Origin: Mesorhizobium sp. LNHC252B00
GTDB taxonomy: Bacteria > Pseudomonadota > Alphaproteobacteria > Rhizobiales > Rhizobiaceae
Assembly: GCF_000502955.1 (NCBI RefSeq)
Contig: NZ_AYWO01000020.1
Span: 27,374 to 91,373, forward strand
Length of the DNA stretch: 64,000 nucleotides
Direction: 5' to 3'
The notes below the pieces were generated by a model. It was not told the origin of the DNA. It saw only the letters and a program-made list of their open reading frames with translations, and ran no database searches. Position numbers and translations under genes: made by a program. Positions 47,478-56,255 of this stretch are shown in pieces (the first letter of the stretch is position 1; every line of letters begins with the position of its first letter).

Positions 47478-48458
47478 ATGACGAAAAGCGAAAAACCAAC
47501 GATCTTTCGTGCCGAACGCCTGCCACTCAGGGTGACGCTGCTGGTGTTTTCCGGCTCGTCGATCATGTGCGTCGCGTCGGCGGTCGATCCGTTGCGCGCC
47601 GCCAACCGCATCTGCGGCGAGACGCTGTTCGATTTCAAGCTGGTCTCGCTGACCGGCGAGGCTCCGGTCACCACCTGCGGCCTGCCGGTGGCGGTTAGCG
47701 GCCGTTTCGATGCGGGTGAGCCAACCGACGTTCTTGTCGTCGTCGCCGGCTTTGGCACCCAGAACTATGCGACATCGGGGCTGTTGTCAGGCCTGCGCCG
47801 GGCAGCGCGGACAGCACGGGCTTGCGGCGGTGTCGAAGCGGGCACCTGGCTGGTGGCGCGCGCCGGCTTGCTGGAAGGGCGCAGCGCCACCACCCACTGG
47901 GAGGACATGGAGGACTTTTCCTCGGCCTTCCCCGGCGTCGATGTGCGCCCGGACCGCTACGTCATCGACGGGCCGGTATTCACGTCAGGCGGCGCGTCGC
48001 CGACCTTCGACCTGATGCTGCATCTCATTCGCACGCGGCTGGGCATGGCCGTGGCGCTCGATGTCGCGAGCGTCTTCATCTACGACCAGGCACGTGCCGC
48101 GACCGACGCCCAGCCGCTGGTCTCGCTCGGTCGGCTCGATGGCTACGATCCGCGCCTGGCGCAAGCCATCCGGCTGATGGAATCGCATGTCGATCAGCCG
48201 CTGACCATAGAAGCGGTGGCCAAACGCGCCGGGGTGACGGCGCGAACCTTGGAAAGCATCTTTCGCAAGTCGATCGGCGAGACGCCGGGCGCCTATTATC
48301 TCAGGCTGCGCCTGGGTGCCGCGCGCCGGCTGGTGGTCGACACCAGGGTGGCGATGGCCGATATTGCCGGGCGGACCGGATTTTCGTCCGCCGCGGCGTT
48401 TTCGAGGGCGTTTTCAAGGGCTTTCGGCGAAGCGCCGGTCAGGCTGCGCCGGGGCTGA
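47478..48458 (+). CDS. cdhR: AraC-family GATase-like regulator of CdhR type
   Basis: The 326-residue protein has an N-terminal class-I glutamine-amidotransferase-like domain (about 20-190) whose usual nucleophile position reads GVEAGTWLVARAG without the Cys, and a C-terminal pair of AraC HTH motifs (about 225-325, VAKRAGVTARTLESIFRKSIG). ATG 47478 is the family start. It is divergent from BKACE with 133 bases between. CdhR of Pseudomonas, the carnitine-catabolism activator, has this architecture and neighbourhood, so activation of this operon by carnitine or a derivative is likely. Confidence 0.85.
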   Translation: MTKSEKPTIFRAERLPLRVTLLVFSGSSIMCVASAVDPLRAANRICGETLFDFKLVSLTGEAPVTTCGLPVAVSGRFDAGEPTDVLVVVAGFGTQNYATSGLLSGLRRAARTARACGGVEAGTWLVARAGLLEGRSATTHWEDMEDFSSAFPGVDVRPDRYVIDGPVFTSGGASPTFDLMLHLIRTRLGMAVALDVASVFIYDQARAATDAQPLVSLGRLDGYDPRLAQAIRLMESHVDQPLTIEAVAKRAGVTARTLESIFRKSIGETPGAYYLRLRLGAARRLVVDTRVAMADIAGRTGFSSAAAFSRAFSRAFGEAPVRLRRG

Positions 48459-48460
48459 CA

Positions 48461-48492
48461 TGCATGTCGCCCAAAAGGACAACGACATGCAC
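48461..48492. repeat. Shortened copy of the carnitine-gap repeat
   Basis: Matches both ends of 47370-47418 (ATGCATGTCGCCCAAAAG and GACAACGACATGCAC) but lacks the central part. It starts two bases after the regulator stop. Confidence 0.7.
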
Positions 48493-48499
48493 AGAAAGT

Positions 48500-48709
48500 T
48501 CAGGCAGCATTCTGGTGGTCGCTGCCGCCGTCGATCTGCGAGCGCATTTGCCTGGCAAGATGGGTCTCGAAACGGCTGGCAACGGCGCGGTCCCATTCGT
48601 TCGAGCGGCGCGTGCCATCCTTCGGATGCGGCATTGCCATCAGCCGGTCGATAATCGATTCGACTTCGCCCGGTGAGAGCAGGGCGTCGATTTCACGTTC
48701 GTTCTGCAT
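48500..48709 (-). CDS. Small acidic hypothetical protein
   Basis: The 69-residue protein is supported by a strong GGAGG eleven bases before ATG 48709. It has a predicted helical N-terminus (EREIDALLSPGEVESIIDRL) and a charged C-terminal half (RRSNEWDRAVASRFETHLAR). No family recognised. Its 3' end lies beside the repeat that follows the regulator gene. Confidence 0.6.
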   Translation of the reverse strand: MQNEREIDALLSPGEVESIIDRLMAMPHPKDGTRRSNEWDRAVASRFETHLARQMRSQIDGGSDHQNAA

Positions 48710-48915
48710 ATCGGGTCGCCTCCTTCTTCCTCTCCCGCCACGAGCAGTCTTATACGAGATACGTGACGGCAGTTTGAAGGCAAGAGCGAGGTCATTGAAG
48801 GGCGTCAAAGGGCAAAAACCGTGTCGTCGCACCCGGCTTTGCGCAAAGTTTGTTCCCGTGTCTGGGCAGGTCAGGCCAAGGAGAGTTCTACAGCTGCTTT
48901 TCGACCAGCAGGCAG

Positions 48916-48987
48916 CCGAGGATCTATGCGATCCTCGGTGCCTGTCGCGAAATGGGCGACTGGAGCATTTCGCGGTTTCGCGGAAAC
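48916..48987. ncRNA. Cluster of three hairpins, possible small RNA
   Basis: CCGAGGATC/GATCCTCGG with a five-base loop (48916-48938), CGCGAAATG/CATTTCGCG with an eleven-base loop (48946-48974) and GTTTC/GAAAC (48975-48987) follow each other directly. The first two stems are nine perfect pairs. They lie in the 408-base gap 48710-49117, which otherwise holds only the CAATTCC repeat at 49017-49060. No promoter was identified; a decayed coding fragment is an alternative. Confidence 0.3.
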
Positions 48988-49016
48988 GGCGAGCCGCTCT
49001 AACTCTTTGTTTTGAC

Positions 49017-49060
49017 GCAATTCCAGACGGAAAACCGCTTCACGCTTTTACTGGAATTGC
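49017..49060. repeat. Palindromic repeat of the CAATTCC/GGAATTG family
   Basis: CGCAATTCCAGACGGAAAACC faces CTTTTACTGGAATTGC. It lies just after the xylA stop. Confidence 0.65.
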
Positions 49061-49117
49061 TCCAGCAGAAGGCGATTGCCGCTCCAGAGGTGGCGGATAT
49101 CGGTCCAGAGATCGGCT

Positions 49118-50443
49118 TCACACGTATCGGTTGACGATGTTTTCCAGCAGTTCCTGGCGGCCCGACCTTGGCTGCGGCTCGATCTTCTTCTTGACGACAC
49201 GCTCGGCGATGTCCTCCAGCGTGCGCTTGCCCGACAGCATCGCCTTGCCCTCGGCTGTGTTCCAGCCGGCATAGCGTTCGGCCAGCGGTGCCGACAGCGC
49301 CTTGTCCTCGACCATGCGGGCCGCGGCCTTGAGGCCACGTGCGCAAGAGTCCATGCCGCCGATATGGCCGATCAGCAGATCCTGCGGATCAAGCGACTGG
49401 CGGCGCAGCTTGGCGTCGAAATTGGTGCCGCCGGTCTTGAAGCCGCCGGCCTGCAGGACCTGGTAGTAGGCCAATGCCATTTCAGGCACGTTGTTGGGGA
49501 ACTGGTCGGTGTCCCAGCCCGACTGATAGTCGTTGCGGTTCATGTCGATCGAGCCGAAGACGCCGAGCGCATTGGCCAGCGCCAGCTCGTGCTCGAAGGA
49601 ATGGCCGGCCAGAATGGCGTGGCCTTGCTCGATGTTGAGCTTGACCTCCTTCTCCAGTCCGAAGCGCTTGAGGAAGCCGTAGACGGTCGCGACATCGTAA
49701 TCATACTGGTGCTTGGTCGGCTCCTGCGGCTTCGGCTCGATCAGGATCGTGCCCTTGAAACCGATCTTGTGCTTGTAGTCGACGACGAGGCTGAGGAAGC
49801 GGCCGGCCTGCTCCTGCTCGCGTGCGAGGTCGGTGTTGAGCAGCGTCTCATAGCCCTCGCGCCCGCCCCACAGCACATAGTTCTCGCCCTTCAGCCGCTT
49901 GGTGACATCGATACAGCTTTTTACCGTCGCTGCCGCGTAGGCAAAGACATCCGGGTCGGGATTGGTGGCCGCGCCCGACATGAAGCGGCGATTGGAGAAC
50001 AGGTTGGCAGTGCCCCACAAGAGCTTGACGCCGGTATGCTTCATCTTTTCCTCGAAGTAGTCGGCGATCTCGTCGAGGCGTGCCGCACTCTCGGAAAAGT
50101 CCTTGCCCTCCGGCCGCACATCGGCGTCGTGGAAGCAGAAATAGGGCGCACCAAGCAGCGAGAACATCTCGAAGGCGACGTCTGCTTTCAGTTTCGCGAG
50201 TTCCATCGTGTCGACACCGCCGGCCTTGGGGAACCACGGCCGGTCGAAGGTCTGGCCGCCGAACGGATCGCCGCCCGGCCAGGCGAAGGAATGCCAGTAG
50301 GCGACGGCAAAGCGCAGATGGTCTTCCAGCCGCTTGCCGGCCACCACCTCGTCGGGATTGTAGAACCGGTAGGCCAGCGGATTGGTCGAATCCGGCCCCT
50401 CATATTTGATCTTCTTGATGTCGCCGAAAAATCCGCTGCTCAT
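49118..50443 (-). CDS. xylA: Xylose isomerase
   Basis: The 441-residue class II xylose isomerase has the long N-terminal segment typical of that class, and metal-site segments [24 protein letters not shown] and NIEQGHA. It converts xylose to xylulose for XylB. The gene is preceded by a gap with three operator-like direct repeats and is followed by a palindromic repeat. Length matches the family. Confidence 0.97.
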   Translation of the reverse strand: MSSGFFGDIKKIKYEGPDSTNPLAYRFYNPDEVVAGKRLEDHLRFAVAYWHSFAWPGGDPFGGQTFDRPWFPKAGGVDTMELAKLKADVAFEMFSLLGAPYFCFHDADVRPEGKDFSESAARLDEIADYFEEKMKHTGVKLLWGTANLFSNRRFMSGAATNPDPDVFAYAAATVKSCIDVTKRLKGENYVLWGGREGYETLLNTDLAREQEQAGRFLSLVVDYKHKIGFKGTILIEPKPQEPTKHQYDYDVATVYGFLKRFGLEKEVKLNIEQGHAILAGHSFEHELALANALGVFGSIDMNRNDYQSGWDTDQFPNNVPEMALAYYQVLQAGGFKTGGTNFDAKLRRQSLDPQDLLIGHIGGMDSCARGLKAAARMVEDKALSAPLAERYAGWNTAEGKAMLSGKRTLEDIAERVVKKKIEPQPRSGRQELLENIVNRYV

Positions 50444-50469
50444 GTTTTTTCCTCTCGAATAGTTGGCCC

Positions 50470-50522
50470 TACCTCAGGCCCTGATTACCTCAGGTAATTC
50501 GCCGTGATTACCTCAGGCGTAA
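50470..50522. promoter_or_regulatory. Operator-like direct repeats between xylA and the NTF2-like gene
   Basis: TACCTCAGG occurs three times, at 50470, 50486 and 50509. The middle copy sits in a perfect palindrome TTACCTCAGGTAA (50485-50497), and the last in GATTACCTCAGGCGTAATT. They lie in the divergent gap ahead of xylA and could be regulator or sugar-operator sites. Confidence 0.5.
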
Positions 50523-50587
50523 TTGGTTTCGTTCGTCCGCTGGTCGAAAAAACTCATGTCAAAACAATCAGACAAAGGAGACAGGCC

Positions 50588-50950
50588 ATGACCGACCTCA
50601 ACAAGATCGCCCAAAGCTACATCACCGCCTGGAACGAAAGTGATGCCGGCCGTCGGGCCGATTTGCTCAAGGCGACCTTCACCGAAGACGTCAGCTATCG
50701 CGACCCGCTCATGAAGGGCGATGGCCATGCGGGTGTCGCGGCACTCATCGACGGCGTGCAGCAGCGATTTGCCGGCTTCCGGTTCTCGCTGAAGGGCACG
50801 CCGGACGGTTTTGCCGACAAGATCCGCTTCTCGTGGAATCTCGGTCCGGAGGGCACGGCCTCGGTGATCGAAGGCACTGACATCGGCATCATCGAGAACG
50901 GCCGCCTGAAGAGCGTCACCGGTTTTCTCGACAAAGTGCCGGCGCAGTGA
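50588..50950 (+). CDS. NTF2/SnoaL-like protein
   Basis: The 120-residue protein has the NTF2-like cone fold pattern (IAQSYITAWNESDAGRR, FTEDVSYRDPLM). ATG 50588 follows AAAGGAG by eight bases. It lies on the opposite strand between xylA and xylB. SnoaL-like domains may be enzymes or ligand carriers; the substrate is unknown and any link to xylose is only positional. Confidence 0.78.
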   Translation: MTDLNKIAQSYITAWNESDAGRRADLLKATFTEDVSYRDPLMKGDGHAGVAALIDGVQQRFAGFRFSLKGTPDGFADKIRFSWNLGPEGTASVIEGTDIGIIENGRLKSVTGFLDKVPAQ

Positions 50951-50973
50951 GGTTTTGCTGTTACGGTGGGCGC

Positions 50974-51135
50974 TAGGCACACCGCTCTGGCCTGCCGGCC
51001 ATCTCCCCCTCGAGGGGGGAGATTGGCTGTCACGCGGGCCTTCGCCGATTACCAAAGTTGAAAAAAGTGCGGCTACGTCAATGCTGCCAATCTCCCCCCT
51101 TGAGGGGGAGATGCCCGGCAGGGCAGAGGGGGGTA
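50974..51135. repeat. RIME-like inverted repeat, copy 3
   Basis: Arms contain CTCTGGCCTGCCGGCC and CTCCCCCTCGAGGGGGGAG, with their reverse complement on the right arm. It lies between the NTF2-like gene and the xylB stop. Same family as 34401-34566 and 40407-40566. Confidence 0.83.
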
Positions 51136-51144
51136 GACTCCCGC

Positions 51145-52599
51145 TCACGCCGTGGCGACCTTGACTGCCGGGTACAGCGCCCGGTAGCGCTGATAGGCAT
51201 CCGCATAGACGCCGCCAAGTGCGGCGTCTGGTTCGATCGTGGCATCGGTCCTCGGTGCCGTGCAGATTTCAAGCGGGTCGGCACCCGTCGCCGCGATCAG
51301 GCCGAGCCGCGCGGCGCCAAAGGCGGCGCCGAAGTCGCCGTCGGCGGGAATGTCGACAGGCAGTTGAAGCGCGGTGGCAATCGCCTTCAGCCAATAGCGC
51401 GAGCGCGAACCGCCGCCGATCGCCGTCACCCGCGTCAAGGTCGTGCCGGCCGTGGCCAGGGCTTCGAAGCTGTCGCGGAAGGCAAAGGCGACGCCTTCGA
51501 GCACCGCCTGGGTCAGCACCGCACGGCTCGATTCATGCGCCAGCCCGGTGAACGCGCCGCGAATGGCGGAATCATTGTAGGGTGTGCGCTCACCGGAGAG
51601 ATAAGGCAGGAAGGACACGCCGCTGGGCGCCCTCAGAGTGTCGCCGAGTTCGGCGGTCAGTTCGCCAGCGCCTTTTCCGGTGATCTCGGACAGCCAGTTC
51701 AGCGAATCGGTTGCCGACAGGATGACGCCCATCTGGTGCCAGGTGTCCGGAAGCGCGTGGCAGAAGGTATGCACAGCACTAGCCGGGTTGGGCAGGTAGG
51801 CGGCGTTGGCGGCAAACAGCACGCCCGATGTGCCGAGCGAAACGAAGGCGTGGCCGGCGCCGACCGTGCCCATGCCGCAGGCCGAGGCAGCATTGTCGCC
51901 GGCACCGCCGGCGATGGGAATGCCGGCCGGAACGCCCCATTTTGAAGCCAGTTCGGCACGCAGCGCGCCTGCCTTCTCCGTACCCTCGACCAGGGCCGGC
52001 ATTTGTTTTTCATCGAGCGATGTCGCGGCGAGCAGCTCGGTACTCCAGCGCCGCTTGCCGACATCGAGCCAGGACGTGCCGGCAGAATCCGACATTTCCG
52101 AAATGTGTTCGCCGCTCAGCCAGAGCCGCAGGAAATCCTTGGGCAACAGCACTTTTGCGACCTTGGCGAAGACAGCTGGCTCGTTGTTCTTCACCCAGGC
52201 AAGCTTCGGCGCGGTGAAACCGGGAAACACGATGTTGCCGGTCAGCGCGCGGAAGCGCGGATCGGCGTCGAGCAAGGCCGCCTCGGCATGACTGCGTGTA
52301 TCGTTCCACAGGATGCAAGGGCGCAGCACCTTGTCGGCGGCATCGAGCAGCGTTGCACCGTGCATGTGGCCGGACAGGCCGATGCCTTTGACCGCGGCGA
52401 GCTCCCCGGGATGCTTGGCTTTGAGGTCGGCAATCGCCTCTTCGCAAGCGCGGATCCAGTCGTCGGGGTTCTGTTCCGACCAGCCCGGATGTGGCCGCGA
52501 TACGTCGATCGACGCATGGCCGGAACCGATGACGGTTTGCCCGGCATCGATCAGCAGCGCCTTGACGCCCGACGTCCCGAGATCGAGGCCGAGATACAT
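51145..52599 (-). CDS. xylB: Xylulokinase
   Basis: The 484-residue FGGY-family kinase has the N-terminal phosphate-binding loop LGLDLGTSGVKALL, a central GLSGHMHGATLLD and a C-terminal AIGGGSRSRYWLKAIA. It phosphorylates xylulose after XylA. It is on the same strand as xylA but separated from it by the divergent NTF2-like gene and a repeat, so a single xylBA transcript would read through those. Confidence 0.95.
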   Translation of the reverse strand: MYLGLDLGTSGVKALLIDAGQTVIGSGHASIDVSRPHPGWSEQNPDDWIRACEEAIADLKAKHPGELAAVKGIGLSGHMHGATLLDAADKVLRPCILWNDTRSHAEAALLDADPRFRALTGNIVFPGFTAPKLAWVKNNEPAVFAKVAKVLLPKDFLRLWLSGEHISEMSDSAGTSWLDVGKRRWSTELLAATSLDEKQMPALVEGTEKAGALRAELASKWGVPAGIPIAGGAGDNAASACGMGTVGAGHAFVSLGTSGVLFAANAAYLPNPASAVHTFCHALPDTWHQMGVILSATDSLNWLSEITGKGAGELTAELGDTLRAPSGVSFLPYLSGERTPYNDSAIRGAFTGLAHESSRAVLTQAVLEGVAFAFRDSFEALATAGTTLTRVTAIGGGSRSRYWLKAIATALQLPVDIPADGDFGAAFGAARLGLIAATGADPLEICTAPRTDATIEPDAALGGVYADAYQRYRALYPAVKVATA

Positions 52600-52679
52600 G
52601 TGTTCCTCCCTTGCCGATAATTTTTTCGAGTCCCGAAAAAATCTGGCTTGTCAGTTTTTAAGACAAGATCGATCGCGGG

Positions 52680-54017
52680 TCAATTCTCTGACAAATTGGT
52701 CTCGGATAAATTGGCCGCGCGCCGAGAAAGCAGCGCCGACAGTGGACTGCCGGGCCGCGCCATTCCCCGTTCGGCCGTGAGCGCCCTGCCAAGCGCACCG
52801 TCACCGGCGCGCAGGACCGCCTCGATCAGCGTCAGGTCGATGACGTCGCGTTGGGCGTGGCTGCCGCCGAAACGGTGGGCGATCGCCCGTATCGGCCGGA
52901 TCAGGCGCACGGTCTCGGCATAGTTGCCCTCGCCAAAGGCCTTGATGGCGAGCGTCAGGGGATGGCCGACATCCCTGGTGAAAGCCGCATTGTCGTCGCT
53001 GCCGCCCATCGCCTCGCGTTGAGCCTCGAGCAAGGTCTGGGCCGGGGCGTCGAGCCCGGCGCCGACGAACGCCATCATCGCGTGGGCGTCGTTGAAGGCA
53101 TAATTGCCGGCCCCGGCCTTGCGCCAGTTGGCGGCGAGCCCCGCCCAGCGGTCGCCGACATCGATGCCGCCAAGGTAAAGCCGCCACAGGATTGCCGACG
53201 CGTCGACCATGTTGAGCGCCATCGTCGACTGCCCGCCATAGATGGGTCCGTCATAGAGCGCCAGCACCTCGTCTGTCTCGCCGAGATCATAGTGGAACAG
53301 CGCCAGGTGCCACCAATTGTGCACCTGCAGAAAGCTTTCCCTTGTCCACGCCTCGGGATCGGCGCGCATCCAGGCAATACCATCCCTTTGCCGGCTTTGC
53401 ATTTCCATGACATGAGCGACGGCATGCTGCGCCCACCCGTCGCGCGGCTCCATGTCGACTGCCGCGCGGCCAAGCTGCTCGGCCCTGATATAGTCAGCCA
53501 TCTCCTCAAGTCCGAACGCCTGCATGCCGAGCATGGCGTGGTAGCCAGGCATGCCGCTTTGCCATGATGGCAGGGCACGGGCGATGCGATCACGCAACAT
53601 GCGGGCATTGCCGGTGAAGAAATCGATCTGGTGGCCGACCTGCAGCGCCAGCCCGTCGCGAGGGGTCTCGATGGTGACATCCTCAAGAATGCGGCTGGCT
53701 TGATGCCAGCGTCCGTTGGCGAGATGGCCAAGGGCTGCGACATGCGCCTGCTCGCGCGTGGTCGCGGCAAGTGGCAATGCGGCCTGATGGCAAGCCTTGG
53801 CCACGTCCGTCGCCTCTTGCTCGGTGGCGAGGCCGAAAAGGTAGCCCTTGAAGACATGCGCCATGACGAAGCCGGGAGCTTTCGCGATGGCGCGGTCGAT
53901 GGAGGCCACGGGGTCGCCGATGAAGCACCGTAGTTCACGCACTGCCTGGCAGTAGGGCGTGAACCCCGCCTGCGTGGCACCCGAAAATGTCAGGCCCAAT
54001 GCGTCCCTGATTGCCAT
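52680..54017 (-). CDS. TTC38-like tetratricopeptide-repeat protein
   Basis: The 445-residue α-helical repeat protein resembles the TTC38 family conserved from bacteria to animals. Typical segments are AHVFKGYLFGLATEQEA, HAVAHVMEMQ and NWWHLALFHYDLGETDEVLALYD. No signal peptide or catalytic motif is evident. It is 80 bases upstream of xylB on the same strand. Role unknown; a xylose connection is only positional. Confidence 0.78.
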   Translation of the reverse strand: MAIRDALGLTFSGATQAGFTPYCQAVRELRCFIGDPVASIDRAIAKAPGFVMAHVFKGYLFGLATEQEATDVAKACHQAALPLAATTREQAHVAALGHLANGRWHQASRILEDVTIETPRDGLALQVGHQIDFFTGNARMLRDRIARALPSWQSGMPGYHAMLGMQAFGLEEMADYIRAEQLGRAAVDMEPRDGWAQHAVAHVMEMQSRQRDGIAWMRADPEAWTRESFLQVHNWWHLALFHYDLGETDEVLALYDGPIYGGQSTMALNMVDASAILWRLYLGGIDVGDRWAGLAANWRKAGAGNYAFNDAHAMMAFVGAGLDAPAQTLLEAQREAMGGSDDNAAFTRDVGHPLTLAIKAFGEGNYAETVRLIRPIRAIAHRFGGSHAQRDVIDLTLIEAVLRAGDGALGRALTAERGMARPGSPLSALLSRRAANLSETNLSEN

Positions 54018-54189
54018 GCAATGTCCTTCGATCGACCAGTGACCGGCCGTTCGATGCTTCGGCCCAAGGCGATCCTAACGCATGGGCCACGGGCACGCCA
54101 ACCGCGCGCTGCGCCGGTTTAGCCCAGTAGTCTTTCAAATGGTGAGCGACGACGGCGAGTTCTTTTTGCGGTGCCAACCGCCGAAGTCC

Positions 54190-54300
54190 GCGCTGCCCCT
54201 CATCGCCCTGTCGGACACGTCTTCTCGCACGGCGAAATCGAGCCCTCTCCCGTCACTATGCGGCGAGAGGATGTCGGCACGTAGGTGAGGGGGCAGCACA
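54190..54300. repeat. Imperfect palindromic repeat upstream of the TPR gene
   Basis: Arms CGCTGCCCCTCATC ... and ... GGTGAGGGGGCAGCAC face each other around CCCTCTCCCGTCACTATGCGG. It fills part of the 315-base gap 54018-54332 between the divergently oriented TPR and LysE gene ends; I see no gene in the rest. Confidence 0.6.
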
Positions 54301-54332
54301 AACGCTGCGTGATGAGCGAATCCAACTCTACC

Positions 54333-54956
54333 TCAATTGCTGGAACGCATGGCCACCGTGGCGATGCCGGCGCCGACCAGCAGGGTGCCGCCGGTGCGGT
54401 TGAAGATGCGGATTGCCTTGGGATTGCGCACGACGTTGCGCGCGCGCGCAGCGATCAGCGCATAACCGAAGGCGTTGGCGAAGGCGAGCGCCAGGAACGT
54501 CGTCTCGAAGATCAGCATCTGCGTCCAGAAATCGGCATGCCGGTCGAGGAACTGCGGCAGGAAGGCGACGAAGAAGGTGATGCTCTTCGGGTTGAGCGCG
54601 GTGACCAGCCAGGCATGTGCCATCATCTTGGCCGACGACACCGCATCGGTGCGCGGTTCGGCTTTCAGAGCGCCGCCGGCACGGAACAGTTTCACGCCGA
54701 GATAAATAAGATAGCCGGCGCCGATCAGCTTCAGGATGGTGAAGACGGTCGCCGAAGCGGCCAGCAGCGCGCCGATGCCCAGCATCGACAAGGTCATCGC
54801 GGTGAAGTCGCCCAGCGCCACGCCGACGGCCATCGGCAGTGCGGTGCGCCAGCCCTGGCCCAGCGCATAGGACACGACCAGAAGGATGGTTGGACCCGGA
54901 ATGATGAGAAGGATCGTCGATGCGGCAGCGAAGGCGGCCCAGTTTTCGAAGGACAT
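54333..54956 (-). CDS. LysE/RhtB-family amino-acid exporter
   Basis: The 207-residue inner-membrane protein has about six hydrophobic segments and the LysE signature IPGPTILLVVSYALGQGWR. Members export amino acids such as lysine, threonine or homoserine lactones; the substrate is unknown. Normal length. Single gene. The 382-base gap downstream of its start (54957-55338) contains a six-base-pair hairpin at 55173-55187 and no recognisable gene or RNA. Confidence 0.9.
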   Translation of the reverse strand: MSFENWAAFAAASTILLIIPGPTILLVVSYALGQGWRTALPMAVGVALGDFTAMTLSMLGIGALLAASATVFTILKLIGAGYLIYLGVKLFRAGGALKAEPRTDAVSSAKMMAHAWLVTALNPKSITFFVAFLPQFLDRHADFWTQMLIFETTFLALAFANAFGYALIAARARNVVRNPKAIRIFNRTGGTLLVGAGIATVAMRSSN

Positions 54957-55338
54957 GCTCGTCTCCTTTGAGCGTAAAGAAGAGGATAAATCCTTGCGTC
55001 CGGCAGAATGTAAAGAGGCGATTTCCCTAATTTCGCCAATGGCAGACCGGCGTCAGTTCGGGCCGCTCAGCGTGCTTATTATTTTCGGCCAGGCTGACAC
55101 TGGCACCGAGAACGCCGCGACAATGGCAGCGGCAAAAAACCTAGTGTCGGCTTTTAAGGTTTTGCACATGAGGCCATCGCTGATGGCTTGAGCTGTAGGA
55201 AACGCCGGCGCCGGGATTATGACCCGCCGAGGTCTTTTGTACAGAGCTCTCGGTCAACGGATCGCGCAGAAGGTCGATCGCCCACGGGCCATGCGCGAAC
55301 GCAGGCTGTGCAAGGTCTTCACGCTTTATCAACCATGA

Positions 55339-56169
55339 ATGATGAAAATGCCTGCCATCCGGCCGGACCGTGCTTCCCGCCGACAGCGTGGGGTTTGGGT
55401 ATATGCGCGAGTTGCCGCAAGGTCTGACGCCGCCGCGAAATGGCGACACAATCGAAGCCGGCATCGTCTTTCCCGCCGCGCTATCCTGTCCGGGGCAGGG
55501 GCGCTGGCGCTGCTTAGCGTCGCCGGTTGCTCGACCTCGGGCGGTGGCCTGCCGGCGCTGGAGCTCGACGACGTCTCCACTGGTTCGGTGCCGCCGATGC
55601 GGCCGGCGATCAGCGTCGACAAGAACGTCACCAGCCCCGGCGTGATGTATGCCGCACTGACGGATGGCGGCTTCAACGTCCCGGAAGTGCCGTATCTAAA
55701 GGTCAAGCCGGAATTCCGCCGCCAGATCGTCGTCGACACCACAGGCGAGGCGCCCGGGACCATCGTTGTCCATCTCAAGGAGCGCATGCTCTATCTCGTC
55801 CAGCCGGGTGGTGATGCCATCCGCTATGGCGTCGGCATCGGCAAGGACGGTTTCCGCTGGTCCGGCCGTGCCAACATCCAGTACGGCAGGGAATGGCCTA
55901 CCTGGACGCCGCCGCCAGAGATGATCGCCCGCAAGCCCGAGCTGGTTAAATGGCAGGCCGGCCAGCCCGGCGGCCTCACCAACCCGCTCGGCGCGCGCGC
56001 CCTCTACATCTATCAGGACGGTAAGGACACCGGCTATCGCATCCACGGTTCGCCCGAATGGCGGAGCATTGGCCAAGCGATGTCGTCGGGTTGCGTGCGT
56101 CTGATCAACCAGGACATCATCGACCTCTACAGCCGCGTCTCCAAGAAAAACCCGGTCGTCGTCGTCTGA
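55339..56169 (+). CDS. YkuD L,D-transpeptidase, probable Tat lipoprotein
   Basis: The 276-residue protein has a catalytic YkuD motif HGSPEWRSIGQAMSSGCVRL with Cys252. The N-terminus has LSRRAILSGAGALALLSVAGC: a twin-arginine motif (residues 45-50) followed by a lipobox with Cys64, so it may be exported folded and lipid-anchored. It should form 3-3 crosslinks or attach proteins to peptidoglycan. The N-terminal 40 residues are long for a signal peptide; no later start codon exists, so the start is uncertain. Rhizobiales carry many such enzymes. Confidence 0.87.
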   Translation: MMKMPAIRPDRASRRQRGVWVYARVAARSDAAAKWRHNRSRHRLSRRAILSGAGALALLSVAGCSTSGGGLPALELDDVSTGSVPPMRPAISVDKNVTSPGVMYAALTDGGFNVPEVPYLKVKPEFRRQIVVDTTGEAPGTIVVHLKERMLYLVQPGGDAIRYGVGIGKDGFRWSGRANIQYGREWPTWTPPPEMIARKPELVKWQAGQPGGLTNPLGARALYIYQDGKDTGYRIHGSPEWRSIGQAMSSGCVRLINQDIIDLYSRVSKKNPVVVV

Positions 56170-56255
56170 CACGCCGCCCGCCCCACTCTTCCGTTGCGCG
56201 ATAGCGAAAGACAGGCGAATGTGCCTGCGAATTCATCGCTCGGGAGACGTCGGGA

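Noticed and set aside
48612-49274. A 220-codon plus-strand frame between the small hypothetical gene and xylA
   Set aside because: It runs antisense through the small gene and into the xylA 3' end, with no ribosome site or domain.
54285-54971. A 228-codon frame opposite the LysE gene
   Set aside because: Antisense to a clear LysE transporter; His/Gln/Arg-rich shadow.
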